NCBI GenBank assembly: GCA_943370295.1 | Contig: CALRQL020000003.1 | Coordinates: 1-64,000, forward strand | Origin: SB11 sp943370295 | Lineage (GTDB): Bacteria > Bacteroidota > Bacteroidia > UBA8524 | Direction: 5' to 3' | Length of the DNA: 64,000 nucleotides | The notes under the pieces: generated by a model | Seen by the model: only the letters and a program-made list of their open reading frames with translations | Told to the model about the DNA's origin: nothing | The model's database searches: none | Shown: positions 1 through 8,487 of the stretch, in pieces | Numbering within the stretch: position 1 is the stretch's first letter | Layout of the letters: every line of letters begins with the position of its first letter | Made by a program: the position numbers and the translations under genes

Positions 1-1
1 T

Positions 2-223
2 CAAAATGTTGAAGACGAAAACTCTGTAATCCCGTTTATCAATTTGGATTTATACCGTGAGTTAAAACAACAAAACGTTATAGCCCAAGGTATGTTGCCA
101 AAACTTGATAACGCTTTTGAAGCCGTTCAATCAGGTGTTCAAAAAGTAATCATAGGTCACTCAGCACAATTAGTTTATTTAACCCAACAAAACCACCATG
201 CAGGAACCCTTATCAGCAACTAA
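2..223 (+). CDS. argB: Acetylglutamate kinase, C-terminal fragment (5' end outside window)
   Basis: The reading frame is open from the window edge and ends at TAA 221-223, giving the last 73 residues of an amino-acid kinase. The stretch GMLPKLDNAFEAVQSGV followed by KVIIGHS matches the C-terminal substrate and nucleotide-binding segment of N-acetylglutamate kinase (G-M-x-P-K-x-x-A), which phosphorylates N-acetyl-L-glutamate in the second step of arginine synthesis in the cytoplasm. It is followed directly by argE and argH, which supports the call. Its stop codon lies 26 nt inside the argE reading frame, so the two are translationally linked. The N-terminal half is not in the window, so completeness cannot be judged. 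Confidence 0.85.
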   Translation, partial: QNVEDENSVIPFINLDLYRELKQQNVIAQGMLPKLDNAFEAVQSGVQKVIIGHSAQLVYLTQQNHHAGTLISN

Positions 224-1283
224 CAATCACCACCTTTATACACAAGCTGTTGAGTTGCTACAACAACTGATAGCCATTCCTTCATTTAGTAAAGAAGAAG
301 ACAAAACAGCCGCTTTATTGGTTGATTTTATGCAAACCCGCGGCATTGAAGTAAAACGCAAAGGCAACAACGTTTGGGCTGTTAACAAACATTACGACCT
401 AAACAAGCCAAGCCTATTGCTTAACTCGCACCACGATACGGTTAAACCCAATGCCAATTATACTCTTAACCCGTTCAGCCCTATTATTTCTGAGGGCAAA
501 TTGTTCGGGTTAGGCAGTAACGATGCGGGTGCTTCGCTGGTATCATTATTGGCAATATTCCTTCACTTTTACGAAGCCGAAAACCTGCACTACAACATTG
601 TATTTGTGGCATCTGCTGAAGAAGAAAACTCAGGCCTGAACGGTATAGAATTAGTATTGCCTGAAATTGGCCCCATTGAATTTGCCATTGTGGGTGAGCC
701 TACCCAAATGCAAATGGCAATTGCCGAAAAGGGATTGATGGTATTAGACTGCGCTGTAAAAGGTAAAGCAGGCCACGCCGCCCGTGAAGAAGGGGAAAAT
801 GCCTTGTATAAAGCCCTGAAAGATATTGAGTGGTTCAAAACTTTTGAGTTTCCTCTCGTATCACCCACCTTGGGCAAGGTGAAAATGTCGGTAACTATTA
901 TACAAGCAGGTACGCTGCACAACATGGTACCCGAAACTTGTACTTTTACGGTAGATGTTCGCTGCACAGATGCTTACACACTCGAAGAGTTATTGGCAAC
1001 CATCAAAGCCAACGTTAGTTGTGAGGTATCTCCGCGCTCGCTACGCATGAGGCCCTCCTCAATCTCATTAAATCATCCCGTAGTGCAAAGCGGAATTGCT
1101 TTGGAAAGAACCTGTTACGGCTCTCCTACTACTTCCGACCAAGCACTAATGCCTTTCCCCTCTCTCAAAATGGGTGTGGGCGATTCGGCTCGGTCGCACA
1201 CCGCCGATGAATTTGTTTTTCTGCACGAAATAAAAGACGGCATCTACTTATACATAGACCTATTAACCCCTCTTTTGGTATGA
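198..1283 (+). CDS. argE: Acetylornithine deacetylase-type M20 peptidase
   Basis: A 361-aa M20 metallopeptidase that hydrolyses the N-acyl group of ornithine or citrulline in arginine synthesis. Visible motifs: SHHDTV (H78, D80), GLGSNDAG (bridging D109), ASAEEEN (catalytic and metal-binding E141/E142), GEPT (E167), the dimerisation-domain KAGHAARE, and a C-terminal metal His near 334 in ARSHTADEF. The order is catalytic lobe, dimerisation lobe, catalytic lobe, at normal length. The ATG at 198 overlaps argB by 26 nt; it is kept because residues 14-30 already align with the usual N-terminal helix. The last 4 nt overlap argH (ATGA), so the genes are one operon. Some Bacteroidota use acetyl- or succinyl-citrulline intermediates, so the exact acyl substrate is uncertain. 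Confidence 0.88.
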   Translation: MQEPLSATNNHHLYTQAVELLQQLIAIPSFSKEEDKTAALLVDFMQTRGIEVKRKGNNVWAVNKHYDLNKPSLLLNSHHDTVKPNANYTLNPFSPIISEGKLFGLGSNDAGASLVSLLAIFLHFYEAENLHYNIVFVASAEEENSGLNGIELVLPEIGPIEFAIVGEPTQMQMAIAEKGLMVLDCAVKGKAGHAAREEGENALYKALKDIEWFKTFEFPLVSPTLGKVKMSVTIIQAGTLHNMVPETCTFTVDVRCTDAYTLEELLATIKANVSCEVSPRSLRMRPSSISLNHPVVQSGIALERTCYGSPTTSDQALMPFPSLKMGVGDSARSHTADEFVFLHEIKDGIYLYIDLLTPLLV

Positions 1284-2578
1284 AACTTTGGCAAAAAGAC
1301 ACACAGCAAACCGCCGATTGGATAGAAACCTTTACCGTAGGCCGCGACCGCGAGTTTGATTTCCTATTGGCCGAGCACGACGTACTTGGTTCCATAGCAC
1401 ATACTACTATGCTACAAAGTATCGGTTTGCTTACCGAGGTTGAGTTGAATAGTATCCATCAAGGGTTACACGCAATTCTTGATGAAATACACAGCGGTAC
1501 ATTTACCATTGACACGAGTGCCGAAGACATTCATTCGCAAATTGAATTACTGTTAACCCAACGCATTGGCGAAGACGGCAAAAAAATACACAGCGGCCGC
1601 AGTCGCAACGACCAAGTGTTGCTTGATTTGAAACTGTATTTAAGGGCTGAGTTAAAACACGTTTCCCAAGAAGTAAAAGCACTTTTTGATACTCTTATAC
1701 ATTTAAGCGAAACTCACAAAAACAAACTACTGCCGGGTTATACCCATTTGCAACTGGCTATGCCTTCATCATTCGGGTTGTGGTTTGGTGCCTATGCTGA
1801 AAGCTTGGTAGACGATATGGAGATGGTACAGGCAGCCTACAATATCTGCAACAAGAATCCTTTGGGTTCAGGGGCAGGTTATGGCTCGTCATTTCCTTTG
1901 GATAGGGAGTTAACTACAAAGTTATTGGGCTTTGAAACCCTAAACTATAATGTGGTGTATGCCCAAATGACGAGGGGTAAATCAGAAAAAGCAGTCGCAA
2001 CTGCTTTGGCATCGGTAGCGGCGACACTTTCAAAATTTGCGTACGATGTGTGCCTTTATATGAACCAAAACTTTGGGTTTATTCGCTTTCCTGATGAACT
2101 CACCACCGGTTCCAGTATCATGCCGCACAAAAAGAACCCCGATGTTTTTGAATTGATACGCGCCAAATGCAACCGCATACAGGCAGTGCCCAACGAGTTA
2201 ACATTGCTGATAAACAACCTGCCATCAGGTTATCACCGCGATATGCAGATAACCAAAGAGGCTTTGTTTCCTGCTATTACAGAGTTGTTGAATTGTATAA
2301 CTACCTGCCGCCTGATGTTGCAGCACATTGTAGTAAAAGACAATATTCTGGCAGATGAAAAATACATACACCTTTTTAGCGTAGAGCGTGTGAACGAGTT
2401 GGTATTACAAGGCACTCCCTTTAGAGATGCTTACAAACAGGTGGGCAAAGAAATTGAAGAAGGCAGTTTTAGTGCGCCTACTCAACTAAATCATACTCAT
2501 GTGGGTAGCATAGGCAATTTGTGTAATGATGAAATAGAAAAGGCGGTGGAAGAGTTTCAAGTGTTGTACATGATGTAA
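1280..2578 (+). CDS. argH: Argininosuccinate lyase
   Basis: A 432-aa member of the fumarase/aspartase superfamily that splits argininosuccinate into arginine and fumarate, the last step of arginine synthesis. The superfamily signature GSSIMPHKKNPD lies at residues 277-288 and carries the flexible-loop catalytic serine. Other conserved blocks are HSGRSRNDQV near residue 105 and PGYTHLQLAMP near 152, with the catalytic His-containing TH pair. The start overlaps the argE stop as ATGA, the usual sign of translational coupling. Length is slightly short of the 450-460 aa common elsewhere but no domain is missing. It is the last gene of the operon and is followed by a hairpin terminator. Confidence 0.95.
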   Translation: MKLWQKDTQQTADWIETFTVGRDREFDFLLAEHDVLGSIAHTTMLQSIGLLTEVELNSIHQGLHAILDEIHSGTFTIDTSAEDIHSQIELLLTQRIGEDGKKIHSGRSRNDQVLLDLKLYLRAELKHVSQEVKALFDTLIHLSETHKNKLLPGYTHLQLAMPSSFGLWFGAYAESLVDDMEMVQAAYNICNKNPLGSGAGYGSSFPLDRELTTKLLGFETLNYNVVYAQMTRGKSEKAVATALASVAATLSKFAYDVCLYMNQNFGFIRFPDELTTGSSIMPHKKNPDVFELIRAKCNRIQAVPNELTLLINNLPSGYHRDMQITKEALFPAITELLNCITTCRLMLQHIVVKDNILADEKYIHLFSVERVNELVLQGTPFRDAYKQVGKEIEEGSFSAPTQLNHTHVGSIGNLCNDEIEKAVEEFQVLYMM

Positions 2579-2730
2579 AGCATGGAAAACAGAACAATGG
2601 AGATGAATTTTCAAACAAAGTAAGCGATAATTCAGAAACTGAAGAGTTATGTTAGGGTTGTAAGTTGTTAATCATATTCAAAAAAGTGAAAAACTGGTTC
2701 GATAATCTGCTTGTTCTGGCTACAAACACT

Positions 2731-2760
2731 AAAACCCCTATCGGTTAAGATAAGGGTTTT
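2731..2760 (+). terminator. Terminator of the arg operon
   Basis: AAAACCCCTATC (2731-2742) pairs with GATAAGGGTTTT (2749-2760), a 12-bp stem with one mismatch and a 6-nt loop, with U-rich 3' side. It lies about 150 nt beyond the argH stop. I see no gene in 2579-2730. Confidence 0.55.
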
Positions 2761-2833
2761 ATCTAAAGTAAGCCTTGAAATTGTAATCTGCGACTTGTTC
2801 ACCGCCCACTCTTTTATCGTTAAAAGCAAAAAA

Positions 2834-2855
2834 GGCTGCCTTTTGGGGCAGCCTA
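2834..2855 (-). terminator. Terminator of katG
   Basis: Perfect 8-bp stem AGGCTGCC / GGCAGCCT with a 6-nt loop. On the minus strand it is followed by a run of six T (A run at 2828-2834 on the plus strand). It lies about 20 nt beyond the katG stop. Confidence 0.8.
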
Positions 2856-2876
2856 AACACATTCTTACTAATAAAC

Positions 2877-5174
2877 TTATTTTAAATCAAAACGATCCAG
2901 ATTCATTACTTTAACCCATGCAGCAACAAAATCGTTGGCAAATTTTTCTTTTGCATCGTTGCTTGCATATACCTCGGCAAGTGCCCTCAATTCAGAATTA
3001 GAACCGAAAATCAAATCTGCCCTTGTAGCAGTCCATTTTACTTTTCCGGTTTTTCTATCCAACCCCTCAAATACTTCTTTTGATGCTGAAGTAGCTTTCC
3101 ACTCAGTGCTCATATCCAAAAGATTCACAAAGTAATCATTGGTTAGCGCATCTTTTTTCGTAGTAAACACCCCGTGTTTAGAGTTATCATAATTAATATT
3201 CAGAACCTTTAAACCACCCATCAATACAGTTAACTCAGGAGCTGTTAACGTAAGTAGTTGGGCTTTATCAACCAATAACTCTTCGGTTGAGAGTGTAAAT
3301 TTAGTTTTCAAATAGTTCCTAAATCCATCCGCCATCGGTTCAAGAACAGCCATTGATTCAACATCAGTTTGCTCTTGTGATGCATCCATCCTGCCCGGTG
3401 TAAATGGCACACCGGTTTTGTGTCCTGCGTTTTGTAATGATTTTTCCACCCCTACAGTTCCGGCTAACACAATCATGTCTGCCATTGATATTTTCCTTTT
3501 TGGTGATGCGGCATTGAAGTCATTTTGTATTTTCTCCAACACTTTTAGCACTTTATCCAATTGGGCAGGGTTATTTACTTCCCAATTCTTTTGAGGAGCC
3601 AACCGTATTCTTGAGCCATTAGCACCGCCTCTTCTATCAGAACCCCTGAATGTTGAAGCAGAAGCCCAAGCAGTTGAAACCATTTCACTAACGGTTAAAC
3701 CTGATGCCAGAATTGAAGTTTTTAACTTTTCAATATCGGCAGCATTTACTACTTCATGGTTAAGAGCAGGAATAGGGTCTTGCCAGATTAGTTCTTCTTT
3801 TGGCACTTCAGAGCCCAAGTACAAGCTGCGGGGACCCATATCGCGATGCGTTAATTTAAACCAAGCACGTGCAAAAGCATCGGCAAATTGCTGTGGGTTA
3901 TCATAAAAACGTTTTGAAATAGCTCCATAGATTGAATCGAAACGTAGCGACAAATCAGTGGTTAGCATGGTGGGTTTATGCTTCACTTTGGCATCAAAAG
4001 CATCGGGTATTTTAGCTTCTGAATTTTTGGCTACCCATTGGTGTGCTCCGGCAGGGCTTTTTGTCAACTCCCATTCGTTTTCAAACAAAATTTTGAAAAA
4101 GCCATATCCCCACTCAGTAGGTGTAGTGGTCCAAGTTACTTCCAAGCCTGATGTAATTGCATCTTTACCTTTACCGCTTTTGTACGAGCTTTTCCATCCA
4201 AATCCTTGCTCTTCTATTGATGCAGCTTCGGGTTCTGCTCCCACCAAAGCGGCATCGCCCGCACCGTGGGTTTTACCAAAGGTGTGTCCGCCTGCTATTA
4301 GCGCTACTGTTTCTTCATCATTCATGCCCATGCGGCCAAACGTTTCCCTAATGTCTTTTGCAGCAGCAAGAGGATCGGGGTTTCCATTAGGGCCTTCGGG
4401 GTTCACATAAATCAATCCCATTTGTACCGCAGCAAGAGGGTTTTCAAGTTCACGATCTCCTGAGTAACGCTCATCCGCTAACCATTTTTTCTCAGATCCC
4501 CAATACACATTTTCTTCAGGCTCCCACACGTCTTCCCTACCGCCTGCAAAACCAAATGTTTTAAAGCCCATCGATTCCAACGCTACGTTTCCGGTAAGTA
4601 TCATTAAATCGGCCCACGAAATTTGCTTGCCATATTTTTGTTTTATCGGCCATAATAGCCTTCTTGCTTTATCAAGGTTGGCATTATCAGGCCAGCTGTT
4701 TTGCGGTGCAAAACGTTGTTGTCCGGCTCTTGTACCGCCACGACCGTCTCCGGTGCGGTAAGTTCCTGCACTGTGCCAAGCCATACGGATAAATAAGGGT
4801 CCGTAATGTCCGAAATCAGCAGGCCACCAGTCTTGAGATTGAGTCATTAAATCTGCTATGTCTTTTTTCAACGCCTTCAAATCAAGGCTGTCAAAAGCTT
4901 TAGCATAATCAAAGCCTTCATCCATTGGATTTGATAGTGCAGAGTTTTGGCGAAGCACTTTCAAGTTTAATTGATTGGGCCACCAATCAGTATTTGTAGT
5001 CGTCTTTTTATCAACGCTGACTACCACTGAGTCATCTAATTTTTTTTGTCCCTGTGGTTCCATATGGAAAGGACATTTTCCATTGTTTTCCATTTTGTCT
5101 TGAGCTTTTAAATTGAACTTTCCTAGTAAGGTAAAAGTTGCGATTAATCCGTATGCGATATGTCGTGTTTTCAT
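2877..5174 (-). CDS. katG: Catalase-peroxidase KatG with N-terminal signal peptide
   Basis: A 765-aa haem catalase-peroxidase that dismutates H2O2 and oxidises peroxidase substrates. The N-terminal domain has distal R130, W133 and H134 (RMAWHSAGTYR), Y256 (GLIYVNPEGP) and M282 (RMGMNDEE), the Trp-Tyr-Met trio that forms the KatG cross-linked adduct, and proximal H297 (GGHTFGKTHG). The C-terminal half is the usual degenerate peroxidase repeat. Unlike classic cytoplasmic KatG, it begins with a Sec-type signal (MKTRH, hydrophobic IAYGLIATFTLLG, then a cut near KAQ-D at residue 25), so the product is probably periplasmic or membrane-associated, like KatP/KatY. It is divergent from an oxyR gene with an 84-nt gap holding the promoter and a palindrome, so it is probably peroxide-inducible. 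Confidence 0.96.
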   Translation of the reverse strand: MKTRHIAYGLIATFTLLGKFNLKAQDKMENNGKCPFHMEPQGQKKLDDSVVVSVDKKTTTNTDWWPNQLNLKVLRQNSALSNPMDEGFDYAKAFDSLDLKALKKDIADLMTQSQDWWPADFGHYGPLFIRMAWHSAGTYRTGDGRGGTRAGQQRFAPQNSWPDNANLDKARRLLWPIKQKYGKQISWADLMILTGNVALESMGFKTFGFAGGREDVWEPEENVYWGSEKKWLADERYSGDRELENPLAAVQMGLIYVNPEGPNGNPDPLAAAKDIRETFGRMGMNDEETVALIAGGHTFGKTHGAGDAALVGAEPEAASIEEQGFGWKSSYKSGKGKDAITSGLEVTWTTTPTEWGYGFFKILFENEWELTKSPAGAHQWVAKNSEAKIPDAFDAKVKHKPTMLTTDLSLRFDSIYGAISKRFYDNPQQFADAFARAWFKLTHRDMGPRSLYLGSEVPKEELIWQDPIPALNHEVVNAADIEKLKTSILASGLTVSEMVSTAWASASTFRGSDRRGGANGSRIRLAPQKNWEVNNPAQLDKVLKVLEKIQNDFNAASPKRKISMADMIVLAGTVGVEKSLQNAGHKTGVPFTPGRMDASQEQTDVESMAVLEPMADGFRNYLKTKFTLSTEELLVDKAQLLTLTAPELTVLMGGLKVLNINYDNSKHGVFTTKKDALTNDYFVNLLDMSTEWKATSASKEVFEGLDRKTGKVKWTATRADLIFGSNSELRALAEVYASNDAKEKFANDFVAAWVKVMNLDRFDLK

Positions 5175-5194
5175 ATTAATACAGCAATTTTTTT

Positions 5195-5224
5195 CAAAAC
5201 TAATCCTTAAGTTTGTTTGACAAA
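5195..5224 (-). promoter_or_regulatory. katG promoter (Bacteroidota type)
   Basis: Read on the minus strand: TTTG (5224-5221), 18 nt, then TAGTTTTG (5202-5195), an exact TAnnTTTG -7 box. The predicted start lies near 5188, leaving a leader of about 14 nt before the ATG at 5174. Confidence 0.6.
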
Positions 5225-5235
5225 AACGATTGTTT

Positions 5236-5249
5236 CAATAACATTATTG
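5236..5249. promoter_or_regulatory. Palindrome, likely OxyR operator between katG and oxyR
   Basis: CAATAACATTATTG is a perfect 6+2+6 inverted repeat and fits the LysR-family T-N11-A rule. It sits about 12 nt upstream of the katG -33 box and 10 nt before the oxyR start codon, where an OxyR-type protein would both activate katG and repress itself. Assignment to OxyR is inference. Confidence 0.45.
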
Positions 5250-5258
5250 ATAGCATAG

Positions 5259-6194
5259 ATGAACATTCAACAAATACAATATACGCTTGCTGTAGCAGAA
5301 AACAAACATTTTGAGCAAGCTGCCGAGAAATGTTTTATCACTCAATCAACGCTTAGTACCATGATATCTAAGTTTGAAGACGAGATTGGCATAAAAATTT
5401 TTGATAGAAAAAAGAAGCCTGTGGAGTTGACGGCAGAGGGGCAGGTAATTATTGAGCAGTTGAAGGTAATTTGGAAAAACATTGAGCAGTTTACCGAGCT
5501 TACCAAAGAAATAAAGGGTGAAATAAAGGGAACGCTTACTATTTCGGTAATCCCGACAGTTGCGCCGTTCCTACTCCCATTATTTCTACAAGATTTTGCC
5601 GCTAAATTTCCCCAGCTGGTTATTAAAGTAAAGGAACAAACCACAGGAGAAATTATCAGGCAAATAAAATCACGGGAATTAGATATCGGCATCATTTCAA
5701 TACCCGTTAAGGATAAAGATATTGTTGAGGTGAAGCTGTACGATGAGCCGTTTGTTTTTTATGATGCTAAGAACAAAAAGGCATCTAAAAAAGCGATAAG
5801 TAAAATTGATTTGAGCAATTTATGTTTGTTGGAAGAAGGGCATTGTATGCGTACGCAGATTGTGAAGCTATGCGAAATACACAATAAGGATTTTGCATCA
5901 AAACTAAATTTTGAATACAAAGCAGGCTCTATAGATAGCTTATTACGGTTTGTAAAAGCCAATAGTGCTACCACATTATTGCCCTATTTATCAGTGGTTG
6001 ATTTATCAAACGAAGAGAAGTCGCTTATCAGCAACTTTATCGACCCTGCCCCATATCGGAGCATCGGTTTAGTAACCCATCGGCATTTTGTAAAGAAAAA
6101 GATTTTGGATATGTTACAGAAAGAGATTGTGGCTAAAACAACCCCGCTGTTGCCAAACAATCAGATTAATGGAGAAAGGCTTTTACCCGTTTAA
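5259..6194 (+). CDS. oxyR: OxyR-type LysR-family peroxide-sensing regulator
   Basis: A 311-aa LysR-family transcription factor with an N-terminal winged HTH (residues 1-60, AAEKCFITQSTLSTMISKFE) and a periplasmic-binding-fold effector domain (about 90-300). The segment LLEEGHCMRTQIVKLC contains C196 and C205 with the same spacing as the redox pair C199/C208 of E. coli OxyR, within the same E-x-GHC-x-R-x-Q context, so it should sense H2O2 through a disulphide. It is divergent from katG across a short gap with a palindrome, the classic arrangement. The regulon beyond katG cannot be inferred. Confidence 0.92.
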   Translation: MNIQQIQYTLAVAENKHFEQAAEKCFITQSTLSTMISKFEDEIGIKIFDRKKKPVELTAEGQVIIEQLKVIWKNIEQFTELTKEIKGEIKGTLTISVIPTVAPFLLPLFLQDFAAKFPQLVIKVKEQTTGEIIRQIKSRELDIGIISIPVKDKDIVEVKLYDEPFVFYDAKNKKASKKAISKIDLSNLCLLEEGHCMRTQIVKLCEIHNKDFASKLNFEYKAGSIDSLLRFVKANSATTLLPYLSVVDLSNEEKSLISNFIDPAPYRSIGLVTHRHFVKKKILDMLQKEIVAKTTPLLPNNQINGERLLPV

Positions 6195-6245
6195 CGGTAT
6201 TGGTAAATAGGGTTAATAATATTAGTCTTAGCAGTTTACTCGTAA

Positions 6246-7112
6246 TTACTTTCGTTTAAACTGGTCTATTTTAAGAATCACCTCACTTCCTGTTGCTTCT
6301 TCATTGGATAATAATGTAAATTTATATTTGGTTTTTGTATCGAAAGTAAAGGACACAGATTCATTATGTTTCAAACTGAATGATTTCATACCATATACCG
6401 TAATATATGCCTCAACACCAGTATATCTGATGCCTAATTTCATAGGTTCGAACTCAGGGTAATAAATACCAATATCACTAAACAAACCAATTTCAGTAAA
6501 TTCATAGCCATTCCTTCTCCAAACCTTACTAGTAACTAACCGATATTTTTCCTCATCAATAAACTCAGGTAAAATAACTTGAGTGTTCTGCTCGTCAGGT
6601 TTAAGCACTTTAAGTTTCTCATATGCACGATCCAATTCTCTTATAGTGCCATTAAGTTTTTCCTGTATTTTTTGTTTTTGTGATATTAGACTTTTGCGGT
6701 CATTAGTTGACCCCTTCAATGCAATATTAATAGAGTCGATTTGTACTTTTAAGATCAATATCTCCTTTTTCAAAGAGTCGATTATAGACTTTTGTTTATT
6801 TATTGTGTCTAATTCATCTTTAATAATTGCATAAAAAATTTTATACCTAGAAGCTGCTTCCGTATCAGGATTTGCATACATCATAAACTGAAGAAAGTCA
6901 AGTTTTTGTTCCCTTGTTGCCCCCGAATAAGAGGGTAAAAAAGTTTCTAAATATCGTGTTTGAGAATTGTACTCTTCCAAGTCTAGCCTTGATTTCTGAA
7001 TTTGGTGATTCAAACATGTTGCAACAACGGAGACAAGCACGGTACCAATAACAAATTTGATAAGACTAAACCTGTAGCCAGACATCTTAACTTTATACTC
7101 GTTTTCGTCCAT
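6246..7112 (-). CDS. Membrane-anchored coiled-coil protein of unknown function
   Basis: A 288-aa protein I do not recognise. Residues 14-34 (SLIKFVIGTVLVSVVATCL) form one membrane segment after a short charged N-terminus, so most of the chain should lie on one side of the inner membrane. Residues about 105-175 are a charged heptad-like coiled coil (KQKSIIDSLKKEILILKVQI and following). Residues 185-288 are predicted beta-rich (RYTGVEAYITVYGMKSFSLK). It stands between oxyR and the pirin gene without obvious operon partners; the oxyR gene converges on it with a 51-nt gap. No catalytic motif is visible. Confidence 0.65.
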   Translation of the reverse strand: MDENEYKVKMSGYRFSLIKFVIGTVLVSVVATCLNHQIQKSRLDLEEYNSQTRYLETFLPSYSGATREQKLDFLQFMMYANPDTEAASRYKIFYAIIKDELDTINKQKSIIDSLKKEILILKVQIDSINIALKGSTNDRKSLISQKQKIQEKLNGTIRELDRAYEKLKVLKPDEQNTQVILPEFIDEEKYRLVTSKVWRRNGYEFTEIGLFSDIGIYYPEFEPMKLGIRYTGVEAYITVYGMKSFSLKHNESVSFTFDTKTKYKFTLLSNEEATGSEVILKIDQFKRK

Positions 7113-7201
7113 ACAACTGACAAATAATTTTTCCCAATTTACAAAATCAAGTATTTAAAACTATAAATCATGAAGAATAATTGAAAGCTAAAGTCAGCGC
7201 A

Positions 7202-8338
7202 TTAACTCTCCCTCGTGTCCACAGTGCCATCGGCATATTTAGCAAAGCGTTTGTTTTCTCTTGCGTGTACTTGGTCGGCTTTGGGCCAAGGCCAGCCCCC
7301 AAACTGGGTTCTGTGGTAATCTTCAAACGCATCGTGTATTTCCTGCTTGGTATTCATCACAAATGGCCCGTATTGTATCACAGGCTCGGCAATGGGTCGG
7401 CCTTGCAACAGTAAAATTTCGGCAGGTTTTGCACCCGCAGTTATGGTTACCTCAACATCGGCCATAAGCGCTACCGAGTGGTAGCGTTGCACCTTGGTAT
7501 CCGCAACGGTAATCTCGTCCCCTTCGTAAAAATAAATAGTGCGGTTTATGCCCTTAGCAGCTTTGGGTAAGGTAAAAGTAGCTCCAGCCTCCATCTTAAA
7601 ATTCCAAACCGCTACTTCGTTACTTTTCTCAGCCGCCCATGAGTTGGGGGGCGGGGCTGGGGCAGTTACCCCGCTTAATTCTCCGGCGATTATCTCTATC
7701 GCAGTCTTCCTTTTGTTTACATCCTCATGCACCAAATTACCGATAGACTCCTTCCAAAACATCTTAAAGTGCGGCTCTACCATTTTGCTTTTTGCAGGCA
7801 GGTTCAGCCATATCTGAAACAATTCCATCGGGTTGCCTTTGTCTTTGTTTATCAACGGAAACATTTCAGAGTGCTGCACCCCTTTTCCCGCTGTCATCCA
7901 CTGCACATCGCCGTTGCCGTAGCGGCCGGCCGCACCTATTGAGTCGGCATGGTCAACAATCCCTTTACGCACCACCGTTATCGTTTCAAACCCTCTATGC
8001 GGGTGGCCGGGAAAGCCGGGTACATTCATCCCGTGGTACATCCTGAAACCGTCTTTAATAATAAAGTCTTCACCCATGTGACGACCTTCCAGATACCGCA
8101 TATCAGGACCCATTTCATCGTTACCGCTGGGAAAATCATCTTCGTGGTGTACACAAAACAAAAACGGGTCGGCGGTTTCCCAGGTAAAACCAAGGGCTTT
8201 AGTGTTTAATATCGGATTCACGGTTTCTTTATTTTTTATAAAATTACGGGCAAACGGAATAGAAGGCAAGGCAACTGAAGAAGCTGCCAACAAAAAGGCT
8301 TTACCTAAAAAGCTTCTTCGTTCTTTATTGTTTTTCAT
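7202..8338 (-). CDS. Pirin-family protein with Tat-type signal
   Basis: A 378-aa cupin-fold pirin protein. The metal-binding residues of pirins are present: H112 and H114 (GHPHRGFET) and H156 and E158 (GVQHSEM), with spacing as in human pirin. Members act as quercetinase-like dioxygenases or redox-linked regulators, so the substrate is open. The N-terminus ERRSFLGKAFLLAASSVALP has the twin-arginine motif (RRSFLGK) plus a hydrophobic stretch, implying export of a folded metalloprotein. The family usually has about 290 aa; the extra length is the signal and a C-terminal tail. The first 70 bases of the gene and its upstream region are repeated about 1.17 kb away, beyond the mrr gene. Confidence 0.88.
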   Translation of the reverse strand: MKNNKERRSFLGKAFLLAASSVALPSIPFARNFIKNKETVNPILNTKALGFTWETADPFLFCVHHEDDFPSGNDEMGPDMRYLEGRHMGEDFIIKDGFRMYHGMNVPGFPGHPHRGFETITVVRKGIVDHADSIGAAGRYGNGDVQWMTAGKGVQHSEMFPLINKDKGNPMELFQIWLNLPAKSKMVEPHFKMFWKESIGNLVHEDVNKRKTAIEIIAGELSGVTAPAPPPNSWAAEKSNEVAVWNFKMEAGATFTLPKAAKGINRTIYFYEGDEITVADTKVQRYHSVALMADVEVTITAGAKPAEILLLQGRPIAEPVIQYGPFVMNTKQEIHDAFEDYHRTQFGGWPWPKADQVHARENKRFAKYADGTVDTRES

Positions 8339-8414
8339 GGTTGCACAGGGTATTAAAACAATCTTAAGGTAACAATTTTACGCATAACATTTGTAGATAC
8401 AACAAAAATGATGC
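8270..8414. repeat. Direct repeat copy 1 (pirin 5' end and upstream region)
   Basis: About 145 bp covering the start of the pirin gene and its upstream region. It matches 9438-9581 in the same orientation at roughly 90% identity by eye. A 54-nt core within the coding part (from CTGCCAACAAAAAGGC to the initiation codon) is identical in both copies. Together with the second copy it brackets the mrr gene. Confidence 0.9.
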
Positions 8415-8487
8415 TAATTTTTTAGCTCTTTGAATCCGAATAAATTATTATTGAAAATATCGTTTTAACAAATCAAGTAATATTGTA

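Noticed and set aside
3958..4410. 150-aa open frame on the plus strand inside katG
   Set aside because: Antisense to the intact catalase-peroxidase and without protein-like features; a shadow frame.
7127..7145. TCCCAATTTACAAAA resembling the DUF4382 upstream element
   Set aside because: Only one half-site matches and the 20-bp partner is absent; likely chance in A+T-rich sequence.
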